A stretch of DNA of 64,000 bases from Flavobacterium muglaense (lineage in GTDB: Bacteria; Bacteroidota; Bacteroidia; Flavobacteriales; Flavobacteriaceae): the NCBI RefSeq assembly GCF_014305155.1, contig NZ_JACRUK010000013.1:22928-86927 (forward strand). Direction: 5' to 3'. The position numbers and the translations under genes were made by a program. Each line of letters begins with the position of its first letter. Position 1 is the first letter of the stretch. Shown here piece after piece: positions 8,565-17,676 of this stretch. The notes beneath the pieces were generated by a model, which was not told where the DNA came from, did no database searches, and saw only the letters and a program-made list of their open reading frames with translations.

Positions 8565-11072
8565 ATGCATTATCAATTAAAGAACATCTTAAGTCTGACT
8601 TTATTCTTTGCTTTCTTGTTCAGTTTTGCACAACAAAGACCTAACCAAGGACCCGCTTCTGGACCTGCTGTTGAGAGAATAAAAATTACTGGAACTGTTA
8701 TAGAAAAAATCAGTAAACAACCTCTTGAATATGCAACTGTTACTTTTATAAATTCTAAAAGTGCTAAAGTTGTCGCCGGAGGAATTACAAACCCAAAGGG
8801 AGAATTCAATATCGATATCAACCCTGGTATGTATACTATTAAAATTGAATTCATTTCGTTTAAGTCTGTCGAATTAAAAGATAAGGCGTTAAAAACAAGT
8901 ACCGACTTAGGTACAATTGCGCTAAGTGAAGATGCTGCTCAATTGAACGAAGTTGTGATACGTGCAGAAAAATCGACAGTCGAGATCAAACTAGACAAAA
9001 AAGTCTACAATGTAGGACAAGACATGCTTGTAAAAGGAGGAACTGTAAGTGATGTTCTTGAAAACGTGCCTTCGGTATCTGTTGATGTTGAAGGAAACGT
9101 GAGTTTAAGAGGTAGCGACAACGTACGTATCTTTATTGACGGTCGCCCTTCTAATGCATTAAACATGGCAGAGGCTTTACGCCAAATTCCTGCTGATGCG
9201 ATTGATAAAGTCGAAGTTATTACAAATCCATCGGCTCGTTACGATGCCGAAGGTGGAGCAGGTATCTTGAACATCATCCTTAAAAAAGGTAAAAATCAAG
9301 GCCTTAATGGTACTTTCATTGCCTCTACAGGAATTCCTGAAACTTATGGTTTAAGTGGTAACTTAAATTATAAAACAGAGAAAATGAACTACTTCACGAC
9401 CACTGGATACAATTACAGAACCAATCAAGGAGCTGGAAAAACAGATTCTCAATATTTTAACGCTGATGGAACTACAAATAAATTCATCAATGAATCTCGC
9501 GATACAGAAAGAGTCCGTAAAGGAATTACCACTAAAACTGGTGTAGAATGGTCTATTACTCCTAATACTTTTTGGACCAATTCTATAAGCTACCAAAACA
9601 ATGGTGGTAGCACTAAAGACTTAGTAGACTATAACAACTTTGACGCAAGTAAAAACTTTACTTCAAGCAACTACCGTCTAAACCAAGGAGAAACGAGCGG
9701 AGACGATATTGAATTTGCATCTAACTTCTTAAAGAACTTTAACGATAAAGGGCATAAACTAACCGTTGACGGAACTTACTCTAGAGAAAACGACATTGAC
9801 AACTCGGTAATTACGGGAATCAATGCAACATTCCCTACTCAAAATACTTATGGCACCACAAACAATGATGCGGTACAAAAACAATTTCAAATTCAAGCAG
9901 ATTATGTTTTACCAATCGGTGAAGGAAGTCAGTTTGAAGCGGGTTACAAGGGAAACTTTAACAGCCTAAACAAAGCATACGATATTTTCTCAAGCACAAA
10001 CAATGATCTCGGTTCTTTATTGTCTAACAATTTAGAATACAAAGAAAAAATAAATGCTATCTACACACAATATGGTTTCAAAGTAAACAAGTTTTCATAC
10101 CTTTTTGGACTGCGTTGGGAGGACACTAATATCGATGTAAACTTGCTAGACAATAAAAAATACAATAATTTATTCCCAAGTGCTTTCATTAACTATGAAA
10201 TCTCGGATAAAAGCGGCATGTCTTTGAGTTATAGCAAGCGTTTATCACGACCTAGAGGTAGATTCTTAGACCCTACTCCAAACGTATCAAGTAACATTAA
10301 TATCTTTAAAGGAAATCCAGACTTAGATCCTTCTCTTACTGATAAATTTGACTTTGGTTACATCAACCGTTGGGAAAAAGTTACGTTTAACACCTCTGTC
10401 TATTTCGAAAATACTAAAAATGTTTTCTCATTTGTACGTTATGAAAGCGGTGATTATGTAGGTGGAACAACAGATGTAAACGGAAATAATGTAGGTGGAA
10501 CTCCAGTAATTTTAAGTACTCCTATTAATATTGGAAAAGAACAAAAATTTGGTTTCGAATTCACATTGAATTACAACCCAATTAAAAAATGGAAAATAAA
10601 CAGTAGTTTCAACCTATTCAATGCTACTACAACAGGTGATTTTAGCGATGTTAATTCAAATAAGATTGTTGTAGTTCAAAACCTGGACAACCAAGCTACA
10701 TCATGGTTTGCAAGAGTAAATTCTCGTCTTACTTTGCCATACAAAATAGATTGGCAGTTGAGCGGAATGTACTTTGGACCAAGTAGAACAGCTCAAGGAA
10801 GAAGTTTAGGACAATACATGATTAATACCTCTTTGAGTAAAGATGTATTAAAAGACAAAGGTACTATTGCTTTTAACATTAGTGATATTTTCAATAGCCG
10901 AAAAATGAGATCCGAAGTCAACTTAGCAAGCGTAAGCTCTAACAGTGAATTTCAATGGAGAAAAAGACAATTCAACCTTTCTTTTACCTACCGTATCAAT
11001 AAAAAGAAAACGGATAAAGATAAAAATGCTCCAAAAGGCAACGAAGAAGAAGGTGGCGGATTTCCTGGATAA
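8565..11072 (+). CDS. outer-membrane receptor with carboxypeptidase-like, plug and beta-barrel domains
   Basis: 835 aa. A signal peptide ends at SFAQ (1-23). A carboxypeptidase-regulatory-like domain (about 40-125) follows, then a TonB plug-like domain (about 135-230; VSLRGSDNVRIFIDGRPS and DAEGGAGILNIILKKG), then a long beta-barrel (about 245-820). It fits the Bacteroidota 'outer membrane beta-barrel family' that resembles TonB-dependent receptors but lacks a SusD partner. The protein ends in a charged, Gly-rich tail (EEEGGGFPG). Ligand unknown. It is monocistronic with its own terminator. Confidence 0.85.
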   Translation: MHYQLKNILSLTLFFAFLFSFAQQRPNQGPASGPAVERIKITGTVIEKISKQPLEYATVTFINSKSAKVVAGGITNPKGEFNIDINPGMYTIKIEFISFKSVELKDKALKTSTDLGTIALSEDAAQLNEVVIRAEKSTVEIKLDKKVYNVGQDMLVKGGTVSDVLENVPSVSVDVEGNVSLRGSDNVRIFIDGRPSNALNMAEALRQIPADAIDKVEVITNPSARYDAEGGAGILNIILKKGKNQGLNGTFIASTGIPETYGLSGNLNYKTEKMNYFTTTGYNYRTNQGAGKTDSQYFNADGTTNKFINESRDTERVRKGITTKTGVEWSITPNTFWTNSISYQNNGGSTKDLVDYNNFDASKNFTSSNYRLNQGETSGDDIEFASNFLKNFNDKGHKLTVDGTYSRENDIDNSVITGINATFPTQNTYGTTNNDAVQKQFQIQADYVLPIGEGSQFEAGYKGNFNSLNKAYDIFSSTNNDLGSLLSNNLEYKEKINAIYTQYGFKVNKFSYLFGLRWEDTNIDVNLLDNKKYNNLFPSAFINYEISDKSGMSLSYSKRLSRPRGRFLDPTPNVSSNINIFKGNPDLDPSLTDKFDFGYINRWEKVTFNTSVYFENTKNVFSFVRYESGDYVGGTTDVNGNNVGGTPVILSTPINIGKEQKFGFEFTLNYNPIKKWKINSSFNLFNATTTGDFSDVNSNKIVVVQNLDNQATSWFARVNSRLTLPYKIDWQLSGMYFGPSRTAQGRSLGQYMINTSLSKDVLKDKGTIAFNISDIFNSRKMRSEVNLASVSSNSEFQWRKRQFNLSFTYRINKKKTDKDKNAPKGNEEEGGGFPG

Positions 11073-11082
11073 TCAACATCAT

Positions 11083-11117
11083 AAAAACGGACTCATGAAA
11101 ATGAGTCCGTTTTTTTA
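11083..11117 (+). terminator. intrinsic terminator of the receptor gene
   Basis: Perfect stem CGGACTCAT / ATGAGTCCG with a GAAA loop followed by eight Ts. Confidence 0.85.
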
Positions 11118-11151
11118 TACAATACTTTCCTTGTTTTTAAATGTAAGGCAT

Positions 11152-11185
11152 AAAAAAAAGGACTCGCATCACGAGTCCTTTTTCT
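11152..11185 (-). terminator. terminator for the small membrane protein gene
   Basis: AAAAAGGACTCG pairs with CGAGTCCTTTTT around catca, just after the stop at 11200 on the minus strand. It shares GGACTC with the neighbouring terminator. Confidence 0.75.
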
Positions 11186-11199
11186 ATCTGGCAATCAAA

Positions 11200-11367
11200 C
11201 TAAACTGATTGCTCTTTCTTTGCTTTTCTTTTCTCTTTATATGCTTCCCAAGATGCTCCTCCTACCCAATACGATACGAAACCAACTAAAAAAAACATTA
11301 ACCAAAACCCTAATGTAAGGATTGATAAAAAAAGTAAAAAGCCTAAATACTGTGAAAATTCAAACAT
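11200..11367 (-). CDS. small membrane protein, unrecognised
   Basis: 55 aa from the ATG at 11367; a longer frame to 11397 would need a TTG start. One or two hydrophobic segments (about 10-42) are followed by a basic tail (KEKRKAKKEQ). It has its own terminator, so it is probably real. I do not recognise a family. Confidence 0.55.
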   Translation of the reverse strand: MFEFSQYLGFLLFLSILTLGFWLMFFLVGFVSYWVGGASWEAYKEKRKAKKEQSV

Positions 11368-11474
11368 GTTTTCCGGAATTTTTGAATGTAAGTACAAATG
11401 TATGTTTATTATTTTTTCTTAGCAATAAAAAACAGAATCAATTTTAATAAAAAAGTAATTTTATGTATTTTTAT

Positions 11475-11552
11475 GGAGCTGTTCTCGCTATCCGTTACAA
11501 TCTTATATGCCAAACACTGGCATATAAGGATTTTCACTTCTATCAAGGCTAG
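11475..11552 (+). repeat. interspersed repeat, copy A (short type)
   Basis: The core GCTATCCGTTACAATC is followed by a palindrome (TTATATGCCA / TGGCATATAA, 11502-11526) and then GGATTTTCACTTCTATC. It belongs to a five-copy family in this window (see 22724, 26635, 46971 and 59289). It lies between the small membrane gene and fumC. Confidence 0.75.
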
Positions 11553-11608
11553 CATTTAGTACACAGTAAAACATTTCTCTTTTCAATAACCTCGAAAAAA
11601 AACATCAA

Positions 11609-12994
11609 ATGAAATTCAGAATCGAAAAAGATACCATGGGCGAAGTGCAAGTTCCCGCCGATAAATATTGGGGTGCACAAACAGAACGTTCCAGAAATAA
11701 TTTTAAAATAGGCCCTTCAGCCTCTATGCCCAAAGAAATTATCTATGGTTTTGCTTATTTAAAAAAAGCGGCCGCTTATACCAATTGTGATCTTGGTACA
11801 CTTACTACAGCCAAACGAGATGCTATAGCTGCCGTTTGTGACGAAATATTGGACGGAAAACTAGACGATCAGTTTCCGTTAGTAATCTGGCAAACAGGTT
11901 CCGGCACACAAAGCAATATGAACGTAAATGAGGTAATTGCTCATAGAGCTCAACTGCTAAAAGGATTTACTATTGGCGAAAGCGAACCCTTTATTAAAGC
12001 CAATGACGATGTCAATAAATCACAATCATCCAATGATACTTTTCCTACAGCTATGCATATTGCAGCTTACAAACTAGTTGTTGAACATACCATTCCTGCC
12101 ATTGAAAAACTTAGAGACACATTAGATACTAAAGCCATTCAATTTAAAAATGTGGTAAAAATAGGCCGTACACATCTTATGGACGCAACGCCACTTACGC
12201 TTGGTCAAGAAATTTCCGGTTATGTAGCACAGCTCAATTATGGTGTAAAGGCGCTAAAAAACACTTTAGCCCATTTGTCTGAAATTGCTTTGGGAGGGAC
12301 AGCAGTAGGCACAGGATTAAACACACCTGTAGGATATGACATAAAAGTTGCTCAGTATATCGCTGCGTTTACAGGCCATCCATTTGTAACCGCCGAAAAT
12401 AAATTTGAAGCATTGGCCGCACACGACGCTATTGTTGAATCGCACGGTGCCTTGAAACAACTAGCCGTTTCATTAAATAAAATTGCCAATGACATCAGGA
12501 TGTTAGCCTCTGGTCCACGATCTGGAATTGGTGAGCTACTACTGCCCGAAAATGAACCTGGCTCATCCATCATGCCCGGAAAAGTAAACCCTACTCAATG
12601 CGAAGCATTAACTATGGTTTGCGCTCAAGTAATAGGCAATGATGTTGCGATCACCGTGGGCGGCATGCAAGGACAATACGAGCTCAATGTTTTTAAACCA
12701 CTTATGGCGGCTAACTTTTTACAATCGGCACGCTTACTCGCAGACGCATGCTCATCATTTGATACCCATTGCGCTCAAGGCATTGAACCCAATTACAAAC
12801 GCATCACAGAACTAGTTGACAATTCACTAATGCTAGTCACTGCTTTAAATACAAAAATAGGCTACTACAAAGCCGCCGAAATTGCTCAAACAGCACATAA
12901 AAACGGTACTAGTTTAAAAGAAGAAGCCATCCGACTTGGCTACGTGACTGCAACCAACTTTGATGCTTGGGTTAAACCCGAAGACATGGTGTAA
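11609..12994 (+). CDS. fumC: class II fumarate hydratase
   Basis: 461 aa, the usual length. Interconverts fumarate and malate in the TCA cycle without an iron-sulfur cluster. The superfamily signature [15 protein letters not shown], the substrate-binding segments [14 protein letters not shown] and SSNDTFPTA, and the catalytic-region [16 protein letters not shown] are all intact. It begins [25 protein letters not shown] (in two pieces), typical for FumC. Transcribed alone. Confidence 0.95.
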   Translation: MKFRIEKDTMGEVQVPADKYWGAQTERSRNNFKIGPSASMPKEIIYGFAYLKKAAAYTNCDLGTLTTAKRDAIAAVCDEILDGKLDDQFPLVIWQTGSGTQSNMNVNEVIAHRAQLLKGFTIGESEPFIKANDDVNKSQSSNDTFPTAMHIAAYKLVVEHTIPAIEKLRDTLDTKAIQFKNVVKIGRTHLMDATPLTLGQEISGYVAQLNYGVKALKNTLAHLSEIALGGTAVGTGLNTPVGYDIKVAQYIAAFTGHPFVTAENKFEALAAHDAIVESHGALKQLAVSLNKIANDIRMLASGPRSGIGELLLPENEPGSSIMPGKVNPTQCEALTMVCAQVIGNDVAITVGGMQGQYELNVFKPLMAANFLQSARLLADACSSFDTHCAQGIEPNYKRITELVDNSLMLVTALNTKIGYYKAAEIAQTAHKNGTSLKEEAIRLGYVTATNFDAWVKPEDMV

Positions 12995-13036
12995 TTACAG
13001 GTAGAAATAATAAAAAAGCTAACCCTAAAAAAAAAA

Positions 13037-13068
13037 CGCCTAATTTACAAACAGTGTAAACTAGGCGC
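13037..13068. terminator. bidirectional terminator between fumC and the dehydrogenase gene
   Basis: CGCCTAATTTACA pairs with TGTAAACTAGGCG (one mismatch). An A-run of about 9 lies on the left and serves the minus strand. Confidence 0.65.
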
Positions 13069-13088
13069 TTCTATCTCAATATTCAGCC

Positions 13089-14291
13089 TTATTTATTATC
13101 TACATAATCTTGTAAATAACTAAATTTAGAAGTAAGTTTTCCTTTTTCGGTCATTTTACCTCTTGCTAAAATTCCTTCTTGGTCTTCATTAAAAAAGGCC
13201 GGAATCACATGTTCCATGAACATAGCTCCAAATCCTTCACTAGCATCCTTTGGCAACTCACAAGGCAAGTTATCCACCGCCATAACAACAATTGCAGCTG
13301 GATGAAAAACTTCTACCTCCTTATGTTCTGATGGTAAATAACCATATAATGGACTCTCAATTGTAGAAGCTCTTACTGTTGATGCTATCGGTCCATTAAT
13401 ATCGCATGAAACATCTCCTATGATTTTTATTTGGCAATCCTTAGCCTGTAGCATCGCTCTAGTTAAAATATCTGGCGCATTATTTCCATGAAAATGTCCT
13501 GTAATCAAAACATCGGCTACTTTAGTAAAACGCTCAAAATCGCCTACATAGTCGGTTGGATTTTCATAGAAATCTTTACAATTAATCACTTGCCCATCAA
13601 TGCGCTTGTTATAATCCAACACATCAATTTGAGTATAAACCGCTTGTGCGTATTTTTTAGATAAGAAATTATCAACTGAAGCTTCGGTAATTTTTATAGC
13701 ATCTAGAATTTCTTTGATCCCACCTCCTACTTTACCACCTCCAGTAACAACAAACTTAATGGGTGGAAAAACAATGCGTTTCAACTGTCTGATTAACTCC
13801 TCCTTACCCGAAAGGGTTTCTGCTTTTGGTAATTTAAACAATTCAAACTTGATCCCAAACGCACGAATAGTGTTGTATGCACCCACGATACCTGCGTAAC
13901 GACCAAAACCAATTAATCGGCGATTATCAGCATCTACAATCGTTTCATGATCATATAAATCTATGTTATTTGCTAATACAGCTTGCAATAATTTTTTATT
14001 GTAGGGCTGTTTTTTGATCGTATGTGAAAAAAAGAAATAAGACTTATTAGCAATCAAAGCTTCAACAGGAACTTCTTTAACACCAAATAAAACATCACAA
14101 TCACTCACGTCATCCGTAACTTCTATCCCCAAACTTCTATAAGCATCATCTGAAAATATTCTAATATCTGAGCTTTCTACTTTTACAACAGCATCAGGAA
14201 AAAGTGTTTTCAATTGTACGAGTGCAGCAGGAGAAAAAACGACTCTACGATCTGGCGGGTTTTTTCTTTCTTTTAAAATTCCGAATTTCAT
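13089..14291 (-). CDS. AlaDH/PNT-domain NAD(P)-dependent oxidoreductase, saccharopine dehydrogenase-like
   Basis: 400 aa. The start MKFGILKERKNPPDRRVVFSP (in parts) and the central VVTGGGKVGGGI dinucleotide-binding loop show an alanine dehydrogenase / transhydrogenase alpha N-domain fold. HDH-type segments (DHETIVDADNRRLIGFGRYAGIVGAYNTIRAFG, in parts) are nearer to lysine-forming saccharopine dehydrogenases (Lys1) than to bacterial Ald. Database records for such proteins vary between the two names. No lysine or alanine genes lie nearby, so the substrate is unsettled. Confidence 0.7.
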   Translation of the reverse strand: MKFGILKERKNPPDRRVVFSPAALVQLKTLFPDAVVKVESSDIRIFSDDAYRSLGIEVTDDVSDCDVLFGVKEVPVEALIANKSYFFFSHTIKKQPYNKKLLQAVLANNIDLYDHETIVDADNRRLIGFGRYAGIVGAYNTIRAFGIKFELFKLPKAETLSGKEELIRQLKRIVFPPIKFVVTGGGKVGGGIKEILDAIKITEASVDNFLSKKYAQAVYTQIDVLDYNKRIDGQVINCKDFYENPTDYVGDFERFTKVADVLITGHFHGNNAPDILTRAMLQAKDCQIKIIGDVSCDINGPIASTVRASTIESPLYGYLPSEHKEVEVFHPAAIVVMAVDNLPCELPKDASEGFGAMFMEHVIPAFFNEDQEGILARGKMTEKGKLTSKFSYLQDYVDNK

Positions 14292-14503
14292 ATTTATATG
14301 GTGCTTTGTATTAATATAACTTTAATCACTTGTATTGTTACAAATATAACATTTTAAACAATAATATCTTTGTTAATCTAAAATTTTTTAAATCTTATAA
14401 AACATTAAAACCTGAGCTACAAAACAATAGAATACTCCTTTTAATAAATACAAAAAAGACACTACAACCCTATAAAATAAATGCATCAAAGAAATTGATT
14501 CCT

Positions 14504-14511
14504 TATATTTG
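14504..14511 (+). promoter_or_regulatory. -7 element of the serine hydrolase gene
   Basis: TATATTTG is a perfect TAnnTTTG. Transcription would begin near 14518, giving a very short leader before the ATG at 14525 or 14531. Confidence 0.5.
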
Positions 14512-14524
14512 CATTTCAAGCACG

Positions 14525-15727
14525 ATGACAATGATTTTTATAAAAAAAGCAAATATACTACAAATACTCCTGCTCCTATTGGTTTTAAGCGGATGTAAAG
14601 AAAAGAAAAAACCAACCACCGATCCAATTGAGATCATAAAAGAGAAAATAACCGAAGAAGTAAAAGCTGAGCCGAAACTTACGGAAGAGTATATCGCAGC
14701 CAAAACAAAAAGTATAGATCATTTTTATCAAAAAAACTGGCCTAATAATTCCTTAAACGGTGAATTTCTTGTGGCAAAAAATGGTCAAATCATATACGAA
14801 AAATACAACGGCTACGCTGATTATAAAGCCAAAACTCCAATGACCAGTAGTACTCCTCTGCATATTGCATCCGTGAGTAAAGTGATTACAGCAACTGCTA
14901 TACTTAAATTAATAAGTGCAAACAAATTACAATTGGACCAAAAAGTAAGCACCATCCTCAAAGAGTTTCCGTACCCTAATGTTACAGTAAAACATTTACT
15001 TAATCATCGTTCTGGTATTCGCAGCTATGCCTACTTTACTGATAAAAGAGGACTTTGGGACAAGCATAAAATGTTAAGTAATCAGGACGTTTTAACCTTA
15101 CTTGCTACAAAAGGTCTTGATCTAGAATACAAAACCAATACCCGATTTGCGTATTGCAATACTAATTATGCCATGTTGGCATTAATTATCGAAAAGCTAA
15201 CAGGCAAAGCATACAAAGATGCGATGCAAGACCTTATTTTCAAACCATTGGATATGAAAGATAGCTTTGTATTTGATTATGAAAAGGATAAACTTAAAGC
15301 AACCCCTTCATACCGTGGCAATTTCTCTAAATTCAACTTGGATTTCTTAGACGCTATTTATGGAGATAAAAACATCTTTTCGACTGCACGCGATTTATTA
15401 AAATTCGATATCGGTCGTAACTCTCCTAGCTTTTTAGACCCTAAACTTTTAGAAGAAGCCTATACACCCTACAGTAACGAACATCCAGGTAAAAAAAATT
15501 ACGGTCTTGGGATGCGAATGATCAACTGGCCTACAGGTCAAAACTTTTATTTTCATAATGGTTGGTGGCACGGAAGCACTTCATCCTATGTAACTTTACC
15601 CGAAGAAAAAGTAACGATCATAGCTATATCAAATAAATTTAGTAGAATGCCGTATCGCGTACGTAAATTATCAGTTTTATTTGGCGATTATCCCTTTAAG
15701 TTAGATGATGACGAAAAAGAGGAATAG
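14525..15727 (+). CDS. serine hydrolase lipoprotein, class C beta-lactamase fold
   Basis: 400 aa from the ATG at 14525; a second ATG at 14531 is equally possible. The frame stays open to 14330, but that part overlaps the promoter. A lipobox LVLSGCK anchors it to a membrane. The PF00144 beta-lactamase/PBP family motifs are SVSK (SxxK nucleophile), YCNTNYAML (YxN) and HNGWWHGSTS in place of KTG. Such proteins are D,D-peptidases, esterases or related hydrolases; the substrate cannot be told. Confidence 0.8.
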   Translation: MTMIFIKKANILQILLLLLVLSGCKEKKKPTTDPIEIIKEKITEEVKAEPKLTEEYIAAKTKSIDHFYQKNWPNNSLNGEFLVAKNGQIIYEKYNGYADYKAKTPMTSSTPLHIASVSKVITATAILKLISANKLQLDQKVSTILKEFPYPNVTVKHLLNHRSGIRSYAYFTDKRGLWDKHKMLSNQDVLTLLATKGLDLEYKTNTRFAYCNTNYAMLALIIEKLTGKAYKDAMQDLIFKPLDMKDSFVFDYEKDKLKATPSYRGNFSKFNLDFLDAIYGDKNIFSTARDLLKFDIGRNSPSFLDPKLLEEAYTPYSNEHPGKKNYGLGMRMINWPTGQNFYFHNGWWHGSTSSYVTLPEEKVTIIAISNKFSRMPYRVRKLSVLFGDYPFKLDDDEKEE

Positions 15728-15781
15728 TATTTGCTTTATAATAATAGTAGTGCAAAATGATGGTTTTTGATTCAAAAACAA

Positions 15782-15789
15782 TACATTTG
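15782..15789 (+). promoter_or_regulatory. -7 promoter element of ssrA
   Basis: TACATTTG, perfect TAnnTTTG, 28 bases before the mature tmRNA 5' end. Confidence 0.6.
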
Positions 15790-15816
15790 CACTCTCAAAA
15801 ATTTTTGAATAAAAAT

Positions 15817-16210
15817 GGGGTCGACTGGTTTTGACAGCAAGTCGAATTGAAAAGTAAGCAGGCCGAGCATTGAGACCTTGCTCGTAAATATAAGATCTTA
15901 CAATTTTACACGGCGAAAATAACTACGCTTTAGCTGCATAATCCGAATTATAGTACGATTACGCCACGTTCCTATCAGATAGGAAAGCTGGATTCTCCTT
16001 GAAAGCCTTGGTTTGTGGCGTTCTATTCAGGAGAACCGTAAAAATAGACCTAGATTTCCATAAGCTTCGGGTGGATTTCAAAATTAAGAAGATAAGTAAT
16101 AAGTGGCTGTTTCTGGCCTAGCTTGTTATCGAAAATCTAATCAGGAAATAAGCCCGTAGAAAGCCTTTTAGTTGCTTGTTTGGACCCGGGTTCGATTCCC
16201 GGCGACTCCA
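15817..16210 (+). ncRNA. ssrA: transfer-messenger RNA (tmRNA)
   Basis: About 394 nt. The 5' end GGGGTCG pairs with CGACTCC at the 3' end to make the acceptor stem. The T-arm GGGTTCGATTCCC precedes it. The tag reading frame at 15912-15941 encodes GENNYALAA and a TAA stop, a typical flavobacterial degradation tag. After the discriminator A the genome reads CAA, so the CCA end is probably added after transcription. It rescues stalled ribosomes with SmpB. The 3' end of ssrA is a classic integration site, and an accessory restriction locus follows. Confidence 0.95.
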
Positions 16211-16212
16211 CA

Positions 16213-16249
16213 AAAAAGCCTGTAAACATCTTGTTTACAGGCTTTTTTA
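16213..16249 (+). terminator. ssrA terminator
   Basis: AAAAAAGCCTGTAAACA pairs with TGTTTACAGGCTTTTTT around a short loop. Confidence 0.85.
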
Positions 16250-16317
16250 TTTTTAGTTGACAATTTGGTTGACAATAATTTCAATTATTCAGGACTAATA
16301 CCAAACACTAATATAAT

Positions 16318-16402
16318 ATAGTCCAATAAATTTTTGTCACATCGAGCGAAGTCGAGATGCTATAAAGGTTCTCGACTTCGCTCGAACTGACAATTGGACT
16401 AT
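16318..16402. repeat. compound inverted repeat, possible miniature mobile element
   Basis: Outer arms ATAGTCCAAT (16318-16327) and ATTGGACTAT (16393-16402) enclose TTGTCA/TGACA. Inside these is a strong hairpin CGAGCGAAGTCGAGA / TCTCGACTTCGCTCG. The AGCGAAGTCGA core is a common Bacteroidota intergenic repeat and recurs inside hsdS and hsdM. It sits between ssrA and the fic gene. Confidence 0.7.
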
Positions 16403-16469
16403 TTTATAATTATGAATGGTATAATCTAATAGTACAAATTGTCTTTTTTTGTACTAAAATATACTCATT

Positions 16470-17570
16470 TTAAAAATTATCATTTAAAAAATAGTGCGTA
16501 CTTCTACCACCTGAATTTGCTTTGATCAAAATACCTTTGTTAACCAAATCAGTGATATCTCTTAATGCGGTGTCTGGAGAAGTCTTAGTCATTTTAGCCC
16601 ACTTGCTTGTATTTAAATTACCTTCAAAATTGTCCATGAGCTTGTTAAGCATCACTTGTTGACGGTCATTACTAATCTTAGTAGCATACTTCATCCAAAA
16701 ATTGTGCTTTGCTACGACTTTATCAACTATAACACTCGAATGGATTATACTGTTTTTAAGACGTCCTAAAAACCAGATAATCCATTCTGTGATATTAAGG
16801 TCGTCCTTTTGAGTGCGTTCTAGGATGCTATAATAGCTTTTCTTTTGTTTGTTTATTTCTGTAGACATACTATAGAATCTTTGGTTTACACCGTCTGATT
16901 TTGAGAGTTGCATATCTGTTATTGCTCTGGCTATTCTTCCGTTACCATCATCAAACGGATGTATCGTTATAAACCATAAATGGGCAACGGCTGCTTTAAG
17001 TAATGATTCTAATCCTTGCTCGTTATTATACCACTCTATAAAATGTTTCATTTCGTTATTCAGCAGTTCAGCTTTTGGAGCTTCGTAATGAACTACCTCT
17101 CTTCCCATTCCACCGGAAACAACTTGCATAGCGCCTGAGCGCCATTTAGCTACTTCGATTTTATGCATACCACTTCTACCTGTTGGAAATAGTGCTGCAT
17201 GCCAACCAAACAAACGATCTTCAGTAAGTACCTTATCATCGTTTTGGGTTGCATCAATCATCAATTCTACAATCCCATCCACATTCCCATCTGAGTTTTC
17301 CAGTCCAGAATATTCTAAACCTAGCCTAGTTGCAATTGACGAACGAACCAATTCCGGATTTAGAATCTCCCCTTCTATTTCAGAAGTTTGCAAGACGTCT
17401 TGAATTAAAGTTTCTAAATTGGCCTTCCCTTTTAGTTCAAATCCCAATAATTCTACTTTGCCCATAAGTTTGCCTTGCAAGTGACGCACTTCGCTTAATA
17501 GCGAAATAAAATCCTGCTCGTTCCAGTTAAATTGAGGCCATTTTATAAGTTGATGAATATAGATTGCCAT
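16470..17570 (-). CDS. Fic-family AMP-transferase-like protein with C-terminal winged helix
   Basis: 366 aa. The Fic motif HPFDDGNGR (catalytic His204) is complete, so it should transfer AMP or another nucleotide moiety to a target. Upstream, T-S-E-I-E-G at 62-67 fits the inhibitory [S/T]xxxE[G/N] helix, placing it in the class with an N-terminal autoinhibitory helix. A DUF4172-like N-terminal region (1-90) and a winged-helix C-terminus (about 300-366, TSPDTALRDITDLVNKGIL) suggest DNA binding. It is the last gene of the hsd cluster, 106 bases after hsdR, with an array of inverted half-sites in that gap. It may be an independent toxin-like regulator or a partner of the restriction system. Confidence 0.88.
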   Translation of the reverse strand: MAIYIHQLIKWPQFNWNEQDFISLLSEVRHLQGKLMGKVELLGFELKGKANLETLIQDVLQTSEIEGEILNPELVRSSIATRLGLEYSGLENSDGNVDGIVELMIDATQNDDKVLTEDRLFGWHAALFPTGRSGMHKIEVAKWRSGAMQVVSGGMGREVVHYEAPKAELLNNEMKHFIEWYNNEQGLESLLKAAVAHLWFITIHPFDDGNGRIARAITDMQLSKSDGVNQRFYSMSTEINKQKKSYYSILERTQKDDLNITEWIIWFLGRLKNSIIHSSVIVDKVVAKHNFWMKYATKISNDRQQVMLNKLMDNFEGNLNTSKWAKMTKTSPDTALRDITDLVNKGILIKANSGGRSTHYFLNDNF

Positions 17571-17586
17571 AGCGCTTTTAGTTTAT

Positions 17587-17645
17587 GCGGTAAATATAGC
17601 GATTATTCACCGCAAAAAATGCGGTGAATAAATTGATTAATCACC
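17587..17645 (-). promoter_or_regulatory. four GCGGT-type half-sites before fic, probable operator
   Basis: In the 106-base hsdR-fic gap, four related 10-11-mers alternate in orientation: GCGGTAAATA (17587-17596), TTATTCACCGC (17603-17613), GCGGTGAATAA (17621-17631) and TTAATCACCGC (about 17635-17645). The middle two form a perfect 11-bp inverted repeat. The last one, followed by ATTTTTT, could also help end hsdR transcripts. A related GCGGTAAA lies upstream of hsdM (24481-24488, reverse). Confidence 0.6.
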
Positions 17646-17676
17646 GCATTTTTTATATTTCTCTTTCATTTCTCTT

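Noticed and set aside
16200..16260. att site with a matching copy at the far end of the hsd block
   Set aside because: No second copy of the ssrA 3' end was found by eye up to about 24.7 kb; kept only as an island suggestion.
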